Source: JANSWY01 sp965267245 (GTDB lineage: Bacteria; Bacteroidota; Bacteroidia; Cytophagales; Cyclobacteriaceae). Taken from it: a stretch of 64,000 nucleotides of DNA. Numbering within the stretch: position 1 is the first letter of the stretch; every line of letters begins with the position of its first letter. The DNA lies in assembly GCA_965267245.1 (NCBI GenBank), contig OZ253939.1, positions 1,674,001-1,738,000 of the forward strand, read 5' to 3'. The notes below the pieces were generated by a model. That model worked only from the letters and a program-made list of their open reading frames with translations. It was not told the DNA's origin and ran no database searches. Positions 16,173 to 24,940 of the stretch are shown in pieces. The translations under genes and the position numbers were made by a program.

Positions 16173-16595
16173 TTATGCATTATAAGGGTGTAGCCTGAAA
16201 AACACCCAATTCACTACAGGAAGTACACCAAAAAAAATTGGAATTACCGGAGGTTTGATTTTTAGTGGCAGCACATCGTGTGGTACGTTTGGGTGAAGGT
16301 GTACATACACTGCCACTAGCATCATGACTACTGTTGCCAAATTAGCCAGTGTGAAAAACTGAGTTTTTTGTGCTTTGACAAACGTTTTGCTGCGAAATAC
16401 TAATAGTAAAAATAATAGACCAACGAAAATCTCACCCAATTGGCCAAACCAATACGATAGTGTCTGAAACGGAAGTTCGCTGGATTCCACCTGAGTAATA
16501 TACCAGCCTTTGAATGGGTTGACAAACTTCAAAATGCCAAACATAAACATGGAGACTCCCAGGAATCCACTGATAATTTTTGAAATTCTGTTCAT
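16173..16595 (-). CDS. DoxX-like small membrane protein
   Basis: A 140-residue protein with four predicted membrane helices: SGFLGVSMFMFGILKF, SYWFGQLGEIFVGLLFLLLVF, LANLATVVMMLVAVYVHL and IPIFFGVLPVVNWVFF. The pattern of a first helix ending KFVNPF and a GEIxxGLLFLL second helix is DoxX/MauE-like. Function unknown, often tied to redox. I take the ATG at 16595; the longer frame from 16640 adds a non-membrane stretch with no start signal. On the same strand as the AraC regulator upstream, 85 bases apart. Confidence 0.65.
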   Translation of the reverse strand: MNRISKIISGFLGVSMFMFGILKFVNPFKGWYITQVESSELPFQTLSYWFGQLGEIFVGLLFLLLVFRSKTFVKAQKTQFFTLANLATVVMMLVAVYVHLHPNVPHDVLPLKIKPPVIPIFFGVLPVVNWVFFRLHPYNA

Positions 16596-16680
16596 TGTGT
16601 TTTTTAATTGTGAATTACAGCACAAAATTCTCAGAATCATTTTCTTGTCATGTGGACAATTCAGCTAAAGTGCAGGACTA

Positions 16681-17532
16681 TTAGTCCATTTTTGACAATC
16701 TAAACTCAGATGGCGTTAGGTTGAGACGTTTTTTGAAGAGTCGGGCAAAGTACGCTGGATCATTAAATCCGGTTTCATAAGCTATTTCAGAGATTGTTTT
16801 CTGGGTGTTTTGCAATAGTTCAGAAGATTTCTGTAAACGCTGGTCAATTAAATAATTGTTTGGTGACTGATTATATACCCTTTCAAATTCTCTTTTGAAA
16901 GTAGAGATACTCATACCACATAATTGGGCTAATTCAGGAACTGAAAGGTTGGAATATACATGTACCGAAACCACTTCCTTAATTCCGGTAGATCGCGATG
17001 TAAATAACTCGGAAAACACTTCAGTAATAGATTGAGCACTTTTAGACTGGACTAGTAGTAGGATCAATTCTTTGATTTTCAACTCCAGTACATCCTCATT
17101 GACCAGGCTGGGATTGTCAAAATAAAATTGAAGGTTCTCAATGAAGCGTTCTACAATGGAATCATTGGCTAATCTGGATACCTGCTCACCCTGAAGTTGT
17201 CTTTTGATCAAATCAGGAAGCTCTTGCTCATATAGTTGCTGAAGTACATTTGGATAAAGATGAAAAGCAATTACTTCTACCATGTCATTGTCAATTTGCC
17301 CTACCCAATCCACAAAGTAGTTACCACATTTAAGGAGAATCCCATCTTTGGCAGGAATTTCTGTAGTGTTGACTGCTGAATGTATTTTAGTATGATTTCC
17401 CTTGATGTACAGAAAGCATCCTTTATTTGGAAACAACGCTTCATACCGAAAAGGCGTTTTAATCCTCACTTTTTCAATAAGAGGCCTATTCTGATAATCG
17501 AAAACCTGACGAGAAAGAATCATATTCTTCAT
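16681..17532 (-). CDS. AraC-family transcriptional regulator
   Basis: A 283-residue regulator. The N-terminal ~170 residues form a sensing domain with a cupin-like start (FRYEALFPNKGCFLYIKGNH). The C-terminal ~100 residues hold two helix-turn-helix motifs: LSVPELAQLCGMSISTFKREFERVY and KTISEIAYETGFNDPAYFARLFKKRLNLTPSEFR, the AraC/XylS signature. Ligand unknown. An ATG at codon 4 is an alternative start. Directly upstream of the DoxX-like gene, which it could control. The 312-base gap beyond its start is AT-rich and probably holds promoters for this gene and the divergent hydrolase. Confidence 0.9.
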   Translation of the reverse strand: MKNMILSRQVFDYQNRPLIEKVRIKTPFRYEALFPNKGCFLYIKGNHTKIHSAVNTTEIPAKDGILLKCGNYFVDWVGQIDNDMVEVIAFHLYPNVLQQLYEQELPDLIKRQLQGEQVSRLANDSIVERFIENLQFYFDNPSLVNEDVLELKIKELILLLVQSKSAQSITEVFSELFTSRSTGIKEVVSVHVYSNLSVPELAQLCGMSISTFKREFERVYNQSPNNYLIDQRLQKSSELLQNTQKTISEIAYETGFNDPAYFARLFKKRLNLTPSEFRLSKMD

Positions 17533-17844
17533 GTTTTGCTCGAAAATACACTCTCCATTGAATATAAGACTCTCAAAAGGCCAAAAGTCCTTGTGTTTGA
17601 ACCGAAAGTCCTGTTTTTAGAATCATGCGCTCCTCATTTTTGCCCTTCTAAGCACATTTACAGTATCCTATATTGTAATAAAGTCACTAAAAGTCACAGC
17701 TTCAAATTTGACCCTCTAAGCATTCCAAACAATCGAAATCAACGCTTTTCAAATATAAAGTCAACACCCTCTTTCCTTTGCTTTCTCCTGAGTTATTTGT
17801 GATTAAAATTATCTTTTGCCGCTAAACAACAGAATCACAAACCA
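17533..17844. other. divergent intergenic region
   Basis: 312 bases between the AraC regulator and the divergent hydrolase gene. AT-rich, with TATCTTTT at 17810-17817 resembling a -7 box for the rightward gene, but with no TTTG at the expected distance. No gene or repeat recognised. Confidence 0.3.
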
Positions 17845-19026
17845 ATGATTAAAATTATCCATTTAAAAGTATGGTTACTGGGTATTATTTGGTTACAAAG
17901 TTGCCAGACCACCAGTCCCACCAAACCAGACACTACTACTGAAAAAGCCTATGTTCAAGTAGATAGTGGTATCACACATATAGAGGGAATAAAGTCCCAA
18001 ATGGTCCAGACTGAAAGGATCAATATGCACGTTTTGACTTACCGGGAGGAAGGAATTCCTGTGATCTTTATACATGGAAATTTTTCAGCAGCTACTTATT
18101 GGGAAGAGATCATGACCTCCCTACCTTCAGAGTTTAGAGCCATCGCTCCTGATCTGAGAGGATATGGCTGGACTGAGGATAAACTCATTGATGCCACCAG
18201 AGGAGCTCATGATTGGGCAGATGACATTGAAGCATTGATGATCGCATTGGGTTTAGACAAAGCCCATATCGTAGGTTGGTCCATGGGTGGTGGTGTCTGC
18301 TATGCTTACCTGGCTGATCATCCGGAAAGAATATTATCTGTAACGCTTGTCTCACCTGTATCTCCATACGGTTTTGGAGGAACCCATGGTGAAGACGGAA
18401 TACCCAACAATGAAGATTTTTCAGGGTCTGGTGGTGGAACTGTCAATCCTCAATTCATTGCGGCTATTCAAGCAGGTGACCGAACCGACAGCACACAGAA
18501 CTCACCCAGAAACATAATCAATACCTACTACTATAAAACCGGATTCAAGGCCGAAAGAGAGGAAGACTTTCTTACAGCTTCATTGATGCAAAAAACCGGA
18601 GATCAGAAGTACCCCGGAGACTTCTCCACAACTGAATTCTGGCCAAACCTGGGTCCAGGTGCATACGGACCAATTAATGCTTTGTCGCCTAAATATGTTA
18701 TTGGTGATGTGGAAAGAATGTTGGCCATAGCGAACAAGCCACCCGTACTTTGGGTTCATGGCAGTGATGACATGATTGTTGGAGATGAATCATTTTTCGA
18801 TTTGGCTACTCTCGGCAAACTGGGATATGTTCCGGGATGGCCAGGTGAAGAGGAAGCCGCTCCACAGCCTATGCTCATGCAAACCAGGTATGTGCTGGAA
18901 AAATACCAGGAGAATGGAGGAACTTATCAGGAGCTTGTCATGAATGATGCAGGTCATGGTTCACATATTGAAAAACCAGAGGAATTCAATAAAGCGTTCC
19001 ACAACCACATTTCAACGATACAATAA
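17845..19026 (+). CDS. alpha/beta hydrolase lipoprotein
   Basis: A 393-residue lipoprotein (lipobox WLQSC, Cys20) with an alpha/beta hydrolase core: VIFIHGNF oxyanion strand (HG at 77-78), nucleophile elbow GWSMGGG with S146, an acid candidate in VHGSDDMIVGDE and the late histidine H371 in NDAGHGSHIEKP. It hydrolyses an ester, amide or halide bond of an unknown substrate at the outer membrane or periplasm. Haloalkane dehalogenase-type Trp residues are not evident. Single gene with its own terminator downstream. Confidence 0.85.
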   Translation: MIKIIHLKVWLLGIIWLQSCQTTSPTKPDTTTEKAYVQVDSGITHIEGIKSQMVQTERINMHVLTYREEGIPVIFIHGNFSAATYWEEIMTSLPSEFRAIAPDLRGYGWTEDKLIDATRGAHDWADDIEALMIALGLDKAHIVGWSMGGGVCYAYLADHPERILSVTLVSPVSPYGFGGTHGEDGIPNNEDFSGSGGGTVNPQFIAAIQAGDRTDSTQNSPRNIINTYYYKTGFKAEREEDFLTASLMQKTGDQKYPGDFSTTEFWPNLGPGAYGPINALSPKYVIGDVERMLAIANKPPVLWVHGSDDMIVGDESFFDLATLGKLGYVPGWPGEEEAAPQPMLMQTRYVLEKYQENGGTYQELVMNDAGHGSHIEKPEEFNKAFHNHISTIQ

Positions 19027-19053
19027 ACAGGAGGATAAAGTTTGTGTAGCGAT

Positions 19054-19086
19054 AAAGCAACTCAAATTGGGTTGCTTTTTTATTTT
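19054..19086 (+). terminator. rho-independent terminator of the hydrolase gene
   Basis: AAAGCAAC (19054-19061) pairs with GTTGCTTT (19071-19078), followed by a T-rich run. Confidence 0.8.
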
Positions 19087-19141
19087 TAAAGTTGCTCAGG
19101 TCACTTCCGAGCTACTAACCTAACAATCGAAACAATATCAC

Positions 19142-19168
19142 ACAAAAAAACCGGGCTCTCACCCGGTC
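19142..19168 (-). terminator. rho-independent terminator of the amylase gene
   Basis: On the minus strand ACCGGG and CCCGGT arms (19150-19155 / 19162-19167) with a 6-base loop precede seven T residues. It lies just past the amylase stop. Confidence 0.85.
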
Positions 19169-19195
19169 TTTCAATCAAACTTTGGTATTACGCCA

Positions 19196-22100
19196 TCAAC
19201 GAATATATAATCTCTCTGTAGTTTCCATTGTATCCCCAATCAGGTGAACCATATACATCCCCTTAGTCAGGGATTTTTCATCTAAGTAAATAGTATTAAA
19301 ACCTGCGTCAACTGACTGATCAAGTATCATTCTGCCGCTCTGGTCAAATAGCTGAAGTACTACCTGCTCTCCATATTCCTCAGTGATATTGATGTGGAAG
19401 AAGCTCTCCGCTGGATTAGGAAAGACCTGGACCTGATTTTGATAGGTTTCCATTTCCTGCACTTCACTGATTTGTTGGTTGTAATCAGCTGCGTCACCTT
19501 CTGTCCTGCTTCCAGATCCATTAGCAGGTTCAGAAATGACCGCACTGGTATTTCCTTCATTATCTGAAGCAATACTGATCATATTCAATGCTTCATATGA
19601 ACTAGTCGCAAAAAGATTTCCCTGTCTATCGAAATAGTAGAAATACTTGCCATGATGCACACCAGTTTTCATAACCAATATCTGCTCATTTAAAACAGGA
19701 ACACCTTCATTTGTTATGGTTTGGTAAAGATTTTCCGGTTCACTTGAAATGACTTTGATCTTGTCTCTATTAGTATCGAATACAATCATGGATACCCATC
19801 GGCTTTGGTAGTAGCGCATATCAGGGTTTTCTATTGTCGGTACCTGAATGAATGATTCTACATCAGTTGATTCATCACAATTATCAGTTGCAGAAAACAG
19901 CGCCTGATGTACACCATATCTTCCAAAGAAATATTTAGGAACCATCTCTGCCTCAATATCTGGCCCTGAATGATCTTCCACTGTAATCTCAAATGAACAG
20001 GTGGCCGTATTACCAGTAGAATCAGTCACCTCATACGTTACAATGGTAGACCCAATCGGGAAGAGATCACCAGATTGGAAATTACTTATAATGCTTGCAA
20101 TCCCACAATTGTCAGTGGAATTGGGCTCATCCCATGTGACTACTGCCTGACAGGTTTCATCCGCTGCAACAACAATATCTGCCGAACAAACTATAACAGG
20201 AGCTTCACTATCATTTACAATCACCTGGAATGCACAACTACTTGTATTCCCTGAAAGATCTGTTGCTGTCGCGATCACTTCATGCTCACCAGTTTCAAAA
20301 AATGAACCTGAAGGTACAGAATATGAAAGCGTCACATCGCAATTGTCCATTGCGGTTGCTTCAAATGTCACCACTGCTCCGCATGATCCTTCCTCTGTAT
20401 TGACAACTACATTTTCTGGGCAAGTAATTATTGGTGCCTCAGTATCTTCATCCAGGATTGTTACCTCGTGTAAAGTCACGCACCCATTTTCATCTACTAT
20501 TTCAATATTATAATTACCTGATGAGAGGTCATTAATTTCAATTGTGGTCCCCGCAAAAACAATTGGCGTATTGCCATTGATGGATACATTAAATGGTCCT
20601 AAACCATCCAGGACCTCCAGGGTAATACTCCCCTCCTCTGCACCCGGACAGGTATTGGTTGTAGCCACCACTTGTGAATCACATGTTGGTGGATCTACAG
20701 GAACACATATTTCCATCGCCCCTACATAGTAGTTTCTTTGTCCATCAAATCCTGCATTGGCATTGAAGAACCTTATTTGGGCAACTGCCTGATCGACATT
20801 ACTGAATAATGCACCATTAAAATTATTGGCAGCCCCATCACCCAGAGTTGTAGCCTCTAATTGGTAACTTCCATTGGCACCCATTGTAAATACCAGCTCC
20901 AGACCTTCATCTGTAAAACCAATATTGGTTGGGTTAAACCCATTCCCATCATTCAGGAAGTAGAAAGGATTTCCTCCTGTAAAGAAGAATTCCGTAAGGT
21001 TTTCACCATTGGCATTTTGCAACCCTAATCCTACTGTTCCTCCATTCTCAATCCAGCCGTTATCTATTTGAATTGTCAATTGAGCATTTTCACCAAGTGG
21101 CTCAACAAGTGGTCTAATGGCATTACTGACATCACCTGAGTTAGCATACATACCTAACGCCCTCCCTAAAACATCAACATCACCATCTCCATTGCTATCC
21201 CCATCACCATTTTCAGTAGAGGTAAAAACAAAGTGTCCTCCATTTCCAGGATTATTGAAATCGGTGTAAAGGTTCCAAGGACCAAATCCACTTCCTCCAT
21301 TGTCTCCGGTTTGCCAGCCATCATCATAACTTGATTCAGAAGGATCTGATACATTACAGGATTCATTACATGGAATAGGTGCGGTCAATATTTGCGGCAC
21401 AAATAGCCCACAATTTTCTCCCACAATTGAAACATTCACATCAACTGGTAATCCATTGGCTTCTATGTCTACTTCCACTGTTTGGGGACTTGCAGTTAAC
21501 TCAAACTGCAAACCATTGATTTCCAAAACCCCTTCCGCTGGGCCATTCTCATATGAAATAATGAATTCCTGCGTCACCAAATTGGATATCACGTTACATT
21601 CAGATTGTGCTCCGAGATATACATCCGTGATTGAGCAGGATTCTACACCAAAACCAGTCACCAATGATATCGCACCACAGGCAAAACTAGCTTCAGCATT
21701 GGTGTTAAGAGCAAATGTGGGTAGGTTCCCGTTTCTGTTAGGTGAATTTGGTCTGTCAGCTGAAAAATTGAATACACTACCATTAGCGGCAAAGTTTAAT
21801 TCTCCAATGGTAACCTCAGCATCTTCGCTTTGGTCATATACTACAAGTTTTAAAACCTCACCGTCAGTCATCCCATTTGTGGAGGGAGAACCCAGTACTT
21901 CAATCACCATATCATGAACACCGTCCCACTGGAACCCCTGTCCTATCCTTCCGATTCCTACCACATCTCCATTGGCATTAATGGCAGCAACTTCATCTCC
22001 AATCTCGATTGCATTTGAATTCACCAGGTAATTGGAAGCATTGCTGACTGTGAGTGCTACAAAATGAACACAACCACCTGGAGAAGCATCCATACCAAAA

Positions 22101-23761
22101 TGACTGGCTTCTTTACCAGCACCAAGCGGATAAAGACCAGTTGGCCCGTACCACGAATAATCCCTGGCCTGTGCTTTCACAAGTGCCCTTCCGTCACCGA
22201 AAGCTTCAGATGTCTCAAACATGAATCCATCTGAGTAATCTTTCAGGTGCTTGTTACTAAAAGGGGTATTGACATATACTGCATTGGTTTTAGTAGGATG
22301 ATCGTTAATCCCCAGAACAAGCCCATCAGTTTCACCATTGGTTAATCCATAACGGGTCATGGCAAACATATTACTTCCATTATTGTCTCCGTCGTAATCA
22401 CCATCCTGAGGCCAGTAGCCGTTTAAGTTTTGAATGTGATCTGATCCACCATTGGCAAATTGCTTTCTTAAGGCAATCAACCAGTCAATATCTTTGTCTA
22501 ACCCGTACCAGAAATAGTCTTTCCAGAATACAATGGGTCTTCCCTCTGACGCAAGTAAAAATGGATAGCCCATATCTTCTTTGTCCGTGTATATCGGATC
22601 ATGATCCTCCAGTGTTTCAAATCGCAAACAGCTGTTCCCAAAAGGAATGTCGCATCCTTCACTATCTTCAACCAGCCCTGTACGATCCGTATCGTGAGTG
22701 TCTAACCAGGTAACCACATCAAACCCGGATAAGCTGGATCCCCAAACCAGTCCTGCACCACCCAGGGTATTGTACAAGTCCTGGCTACCGGAGGGATCAT
22801 TCAAAACAGCTTTGAGCGAACCTCTCAGTGGGAAATCAAATAAGGACATAGCAGATCCTTTTACACCTCCCTGATTGCTTGAATTGGTGACTGCACTATG
22901 GTAACCTTCCAGGGCAGCAGTATTGTAATCAAAGAACTCACCGAGAGCGAAAGGTTGGTCACCATTTTCAACCTCAATGATAAATTTCCCCAGATAGTCT
23001 GGTTCAATATGTTTTACAGCATCCAGCCTTAATTCATCAAATCCAACCTCATCCATTAGGTACCTGCCCCAGCTGATAAGGTCTACCCCCATCTCTCCCA
23101 TCTGATTAGGAGCTCCAAAATACCAGGTAGATGGATTGCCACTGGCATCCGTGGGAGGAGTATTGGTTAGGTTGTTGAAGTAGCAAATGTCTTCAAAGAA
23201 AAGTGGATTATGGTAAGGTCCATTTTGATCAGGGTGAAAATTATTGGCATGAAAATCACCTGCATCACCAGGTAGTCTACCACTTGGTGGGTTGAATTCA
23301 AGGTAACCTGTTCCTCCACCAACTTCACGAGGCACTTCAACGTCACCACCTCCCCGGTGATTAAGTACAACATCCGCCATTACATTGACCCCTGCATTGT
23401 GCAAGGCCTGTATCATAGATTCCAACTGGCCAACGTTCCCATGTCTGGTTCTAATGGTTCCTTTGCTATCAAATTCCCCCAGGTCATAGTAATCATAGGG
23501 ACCATATCCCATGTCATATTTTCCGGCAAATCCTTTTTGAGGGGGTGGTGCCCAGAGGGTTGAAAAACCAGCTGATCCAATTTTAGGAGCAACAGCTGCC
23601 AGGGAGTCCCACCAGATTCCACCATTTTCTACATCGGTAAGGTCACCTGGATGTGTGTTCCAGTAAAAACCTTGCAAAATTACATCCTGAGCTTTTACGG
23701 TTGGGCTTTTTACCAATAGACATATCAGTATAAACCCAGTGAGTGTTGCGAGTTTCTTCAC
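19196..23761 (-). CDS. secreted multidomain alpha-amylase with HYR repeats and type IX secretion tail
   Basis: A 1521-residue exoenzyme. Signal peptide (cleaved near VKAQ, residue 25). Residues 26-510: glycoside hydrolase family 13 domain with the four regions DVVLNH (130-135), LRLDAVKH with nucleophile D247, FALGEF with acid/base E275 and THDTDR with D357. The middle contains a beta-rich region (about 680-1070) with a VDVLGRALGMYANSG-type carbohydrate-binding-like module and a SprB-like repeat (GPFNVSING...). Two HYR domains follow (PVITCPENVVVNTEEG and PVIVCSADIVVAADET). The last ~80 residues (QVFPNPAESFFHINITEEYG...LYIR) are the type IX sorting tail, so it should be released or anchored at the cell surface. 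Substrate: starch-like glucans. No SusC/D genes are adjacent. Confidence 0.93.
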   Translation of the reverse strand: MKKLATLTGFILICLLVKSPTVKAQDVILQGFYWNTHPGDLTDVENGGIWWDSLAAVAPKIGSAGFSTLWAPPPQKGFAGKYDMGYGPYDYYDLGEFDSKGTIRTRHGNVGQLESMIQALHNAGVNVMADVVLNHRGGGDVEVPREVGGGTGYLEFNPPSGRLPGDAGDFHANNFHPDQNGPYHNPLFFEDICYFNNLTNTPPTDASGNPSTWYFGAPNQMGEMGVDLISWGRYLMDEVGFDELRLDAVKHIEPDYLGKFIIEVENGDQPFALGEFFDYNTAALEGYHSAVTNSSNQGGVKGSAMSLFDFPLRGSLKAVLNDPSGSQDLYNTLGGAGLVWGSSLSGFDVVTWLDTHDTDRTGLVEDSEGCDIPFGNSCLRFETLEDHDPIYTDKEDMGYPFLLASEGRPIVFWKDYFWYGLDKDIDWLIALRKQFANGGSDHIQNLNGYWPQDGDYDGDNNGSNMFAMTRYGLTNGETDGLVLGINDHPTKTNAVYVNTPFSNKHLKDYSDGFMFETSEAFGDGRALVKAQARDYSWYGPTGLYPLGAGKEASHFGMDASPGGCVHFVALTVSNASNYLVNSNAIEIGDEVAAINANGDVVGIGRIGQGFQWDGVHDMVIEVLGSPSTNGMTDGEVLKLVVYDQSEDAEVTIGELNFAANGSVFNFSADRPNSPNRNGNLPTFALNTNAEASFACGAISLVTGFGVESCSITDVYLGAQSECNVISNLVTQEFIISYENGPAEGVLEINGLQFELTASPQTVEVDIEANGLPVDVNVSIVGENCGLFVPQILTAPIPCNESCNVSDPSESSYDDGWQTGDNGGSGFGPWNLYTDFNNPGNGGHFVFTSTENGDGDSNGDGDVDVLGRALGMYANSGDVSNAIRPLVEPLGENAQLTIQIDNGWIENGGTVGLGLQNANGENLTEFFFTGGNPFYFLNDGNGFNPTNIGFTDEGLELVFTMGANGSYQLEATTLGDGAANNFNGALFSNVDQAVAQIRFFNANAGFDGQRNYYVGAMEICVPVDPPTCDSQVVATTNTCPGAEEGSITLEVLDGLGPFNVSINGNTPIVFAGTTIEINDLSSGNYNIEIVDENGCVTLHEVTILDEDTEAPIITCPENVVVNTEEGSCGAVVTFEATAMDNCDVTLSYSVPSGSFFETGEHEVIATATDLSGNTSSCAFQVIVNDSEAPVIVCSADIVVAADETCQAVVTWDEPNSTDNCGIASIISNFQSGDLFPIGSTIVTYEVTDSTGNTATCSFEITVEDHSGPDIEAEMVPKYFFGRYGVHQALFSATDNCDESTDVESFIQVPTIENPDMRYYQSRWVSMIVFDTNRDKIKVISSEPENLYQTITNEGVPVLNEQILVMKTGVHHGKYFYYFDRQGNLFATSSYEALNMISIASDNEGNTSAVISEPANGSGSRTEGDAADYNQQISEVQEMETYQNQVQVFPNPAESFFHINITEEYGEQVVLQLFDQSGRMILDQSVDAGFNTIYLDEKSLTKGMYMVHLIGDTMETTERLYIR

Positions 23762-23920
23762 GTTAATTAAGTTTGATCTTCACGTTAATTACAAATTCAC
23801 CCGCAATAATGGATTTGTTTATAGTTATTGCAATTAACTGTAGTATCAATTTATGAATTGATACAAAATAGCTAGTTAATAACTCATAAAACCCACATTT
23901 TCATTTGACTCCAGGGGCTT

Positions 23921-24293
23921 ATTCATTGAGGAGCGTTTCGGATTTCGGATTTCCACTTAACATCCGTCCTCGGTCCCCGGTCATCCGTCGATTTAAGTCC
24001 TCACTTCCTCCTCCACAAGCCCACACACTCCCCTCCTCGCGGTGGCATGAGCCTGCTTACACTTAGGGCCATTCCGGTCTCATCGCTTCACCTTTTGGGC
24101 CAATTGGGAATGGTCATGGATTTAAATAAGCGTAGAAAAAGTTAGACGTTTAATTATACGTTTAATAAACGGTTAAATGGCTTATTTGTGAAATACAGGT
24201 AGTTTTAGAACATTTAAAATACTGATTTATTAGATTTGGATTAATATGTATAAAACAAATAACACGCACAAAGTGCGTGTTATTATAAGTTAC
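23921..24293. repeat. cassette-island leader repeat, copy 2
   Basis: Second copy of the leader at 9391-9773, same orientation relative to the gene that follows. The -7-like TAGATTTG, the AAAGTTAGACGTTTAATTAT block and the GCGGTGGCATGAGCCTG hairpin are preserved. The terminal hairpin (24258-24284) has perfect 12-base arms, AATAACACGCAC and GTGCGTGTTATT, around AAA. Homology ends at GTTAC (24289-24293). Confidence 0.8.
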
Positions 24294-24297
24294 AGGC
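24289..24297 (+). other. cassette left border GTTACAGGC (unit 4)
   Basis: Perfect 9-base reverse complement of GCCTGTAAC at 25787-25795, on the other side of the two-gene unit. Confidence 0.65.
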
Positions 24298-24306
24298 AAT
24301 TATCTA

Positions 24307-24930
24307 ATGAACGCATATTTGATCTACCATCCAAGAAGGATTAAAACTGTGGTTGGTGGCGTGACCATCTACCACGATAGCTTTGGATCTAATGAGGATC
24401 CATATCTATGGAATGATCAGTTTTTGCATACGTTCTGCCATATAACTCAACTGTCGAACGAGATAGATCAAGTTAACTTCTGGGTTTCAGGAAACACTTA
24501 TCCTAATTTCCAGCAACTCTTTTGTGATTGCGTATTTGTCATAAAAGAGAAAAAATACTGGAATGTAAGCAACTCAATTGCCCCCAATGATCCTATTGTA
24601 GATAATAATCAAGCTTATGAACATCACTATAAATGGGTCAACCCGCCCTATGAGCAACACCACTTCAAAAAGAGAACCAGATACACTTTGAAAGCGGATG
24701 CGGATAAAAGCTTTCAGCCTCAAGATAAATCCCATCAATTAATAGATATTTTACCTTATCTAAACATGAATGGCGTATCAACTCAGCAATTAATAAGTTC
24801 AATGACCTCAAATCGAGGTTCAAGACCGCTTCGGCTTGACTCATCAATTGGAAAAGGTTTATATGCATTTTTAAAAACTAATGCGCATATTAAATTATTT
24901 GGTCGGCAACTTTCTAACCTTCACCCTTAA
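24307..24930 (+). CDS. unrecognised protein, partner of HEPN protein (cassette unit 4)
   Basis: A 207-residue soluble protein with conserved-looking segments: VNFWVSGNTYPNFQQLFCDCVFVIKEKKYW, YEHHYKWVNPP, and FKKRTRYTLKADADKSFQPQ. The aromatic/cysteine-rich first part and the KADxDKSFQP stretch look like a defined domain, but I cannot name it. It precedes the HEPN-motif gene by 10 bases, so the two are co-transcribed and moved as one cassette. Plausible roles are nucleic-acid modification, sensing, or neutralising the HEPN protein. The ATG lies 13 bases after the GTTAC core. Confidence 0.65.
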   Translation: MNAYLIYHPRRIKTVVGGVTIYHDSFGSNEDPYLWNDQFLHTFCHITQLSNEIDQVNFWVSGNTYPNFQQLFCDCVFVIKEKKYWNVSNSIAPNDPIVDNNQAYEHHYKWVNPPYEQHHFKKRTRYTLKADADKSFQPQDKSHQLIDILPYLNMNGVSTQQLISSMTSNRGSRPLRLDSSIGKGLYAFLKTNAHIKLFGRQLSNLHP

Positions 24931-24940
24931 TTGATAAAAC

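Larger units (their letters stand above)
23762..24306. other. intergenic region before cassette unit 4
   Basis: Holds the amylase upstream sequence, a piece of AAATTCGAAATT-like repeat and the second leader repeat (next entry). No gene. Confidence 0.5.

Noticed and set aside
17796..17817. TTTG plus TATCTTTT as a promoter for the hydrolase gene
   Set aside because: Spacing between the boxes is only about 10 bases, too short for the Bacteroidota -33/-7 arrangement.
21456..21917. 153-residue frame antisense to the amylase
   Set aside because: Ser/Thr-rich shadow of the amylase coding strand.
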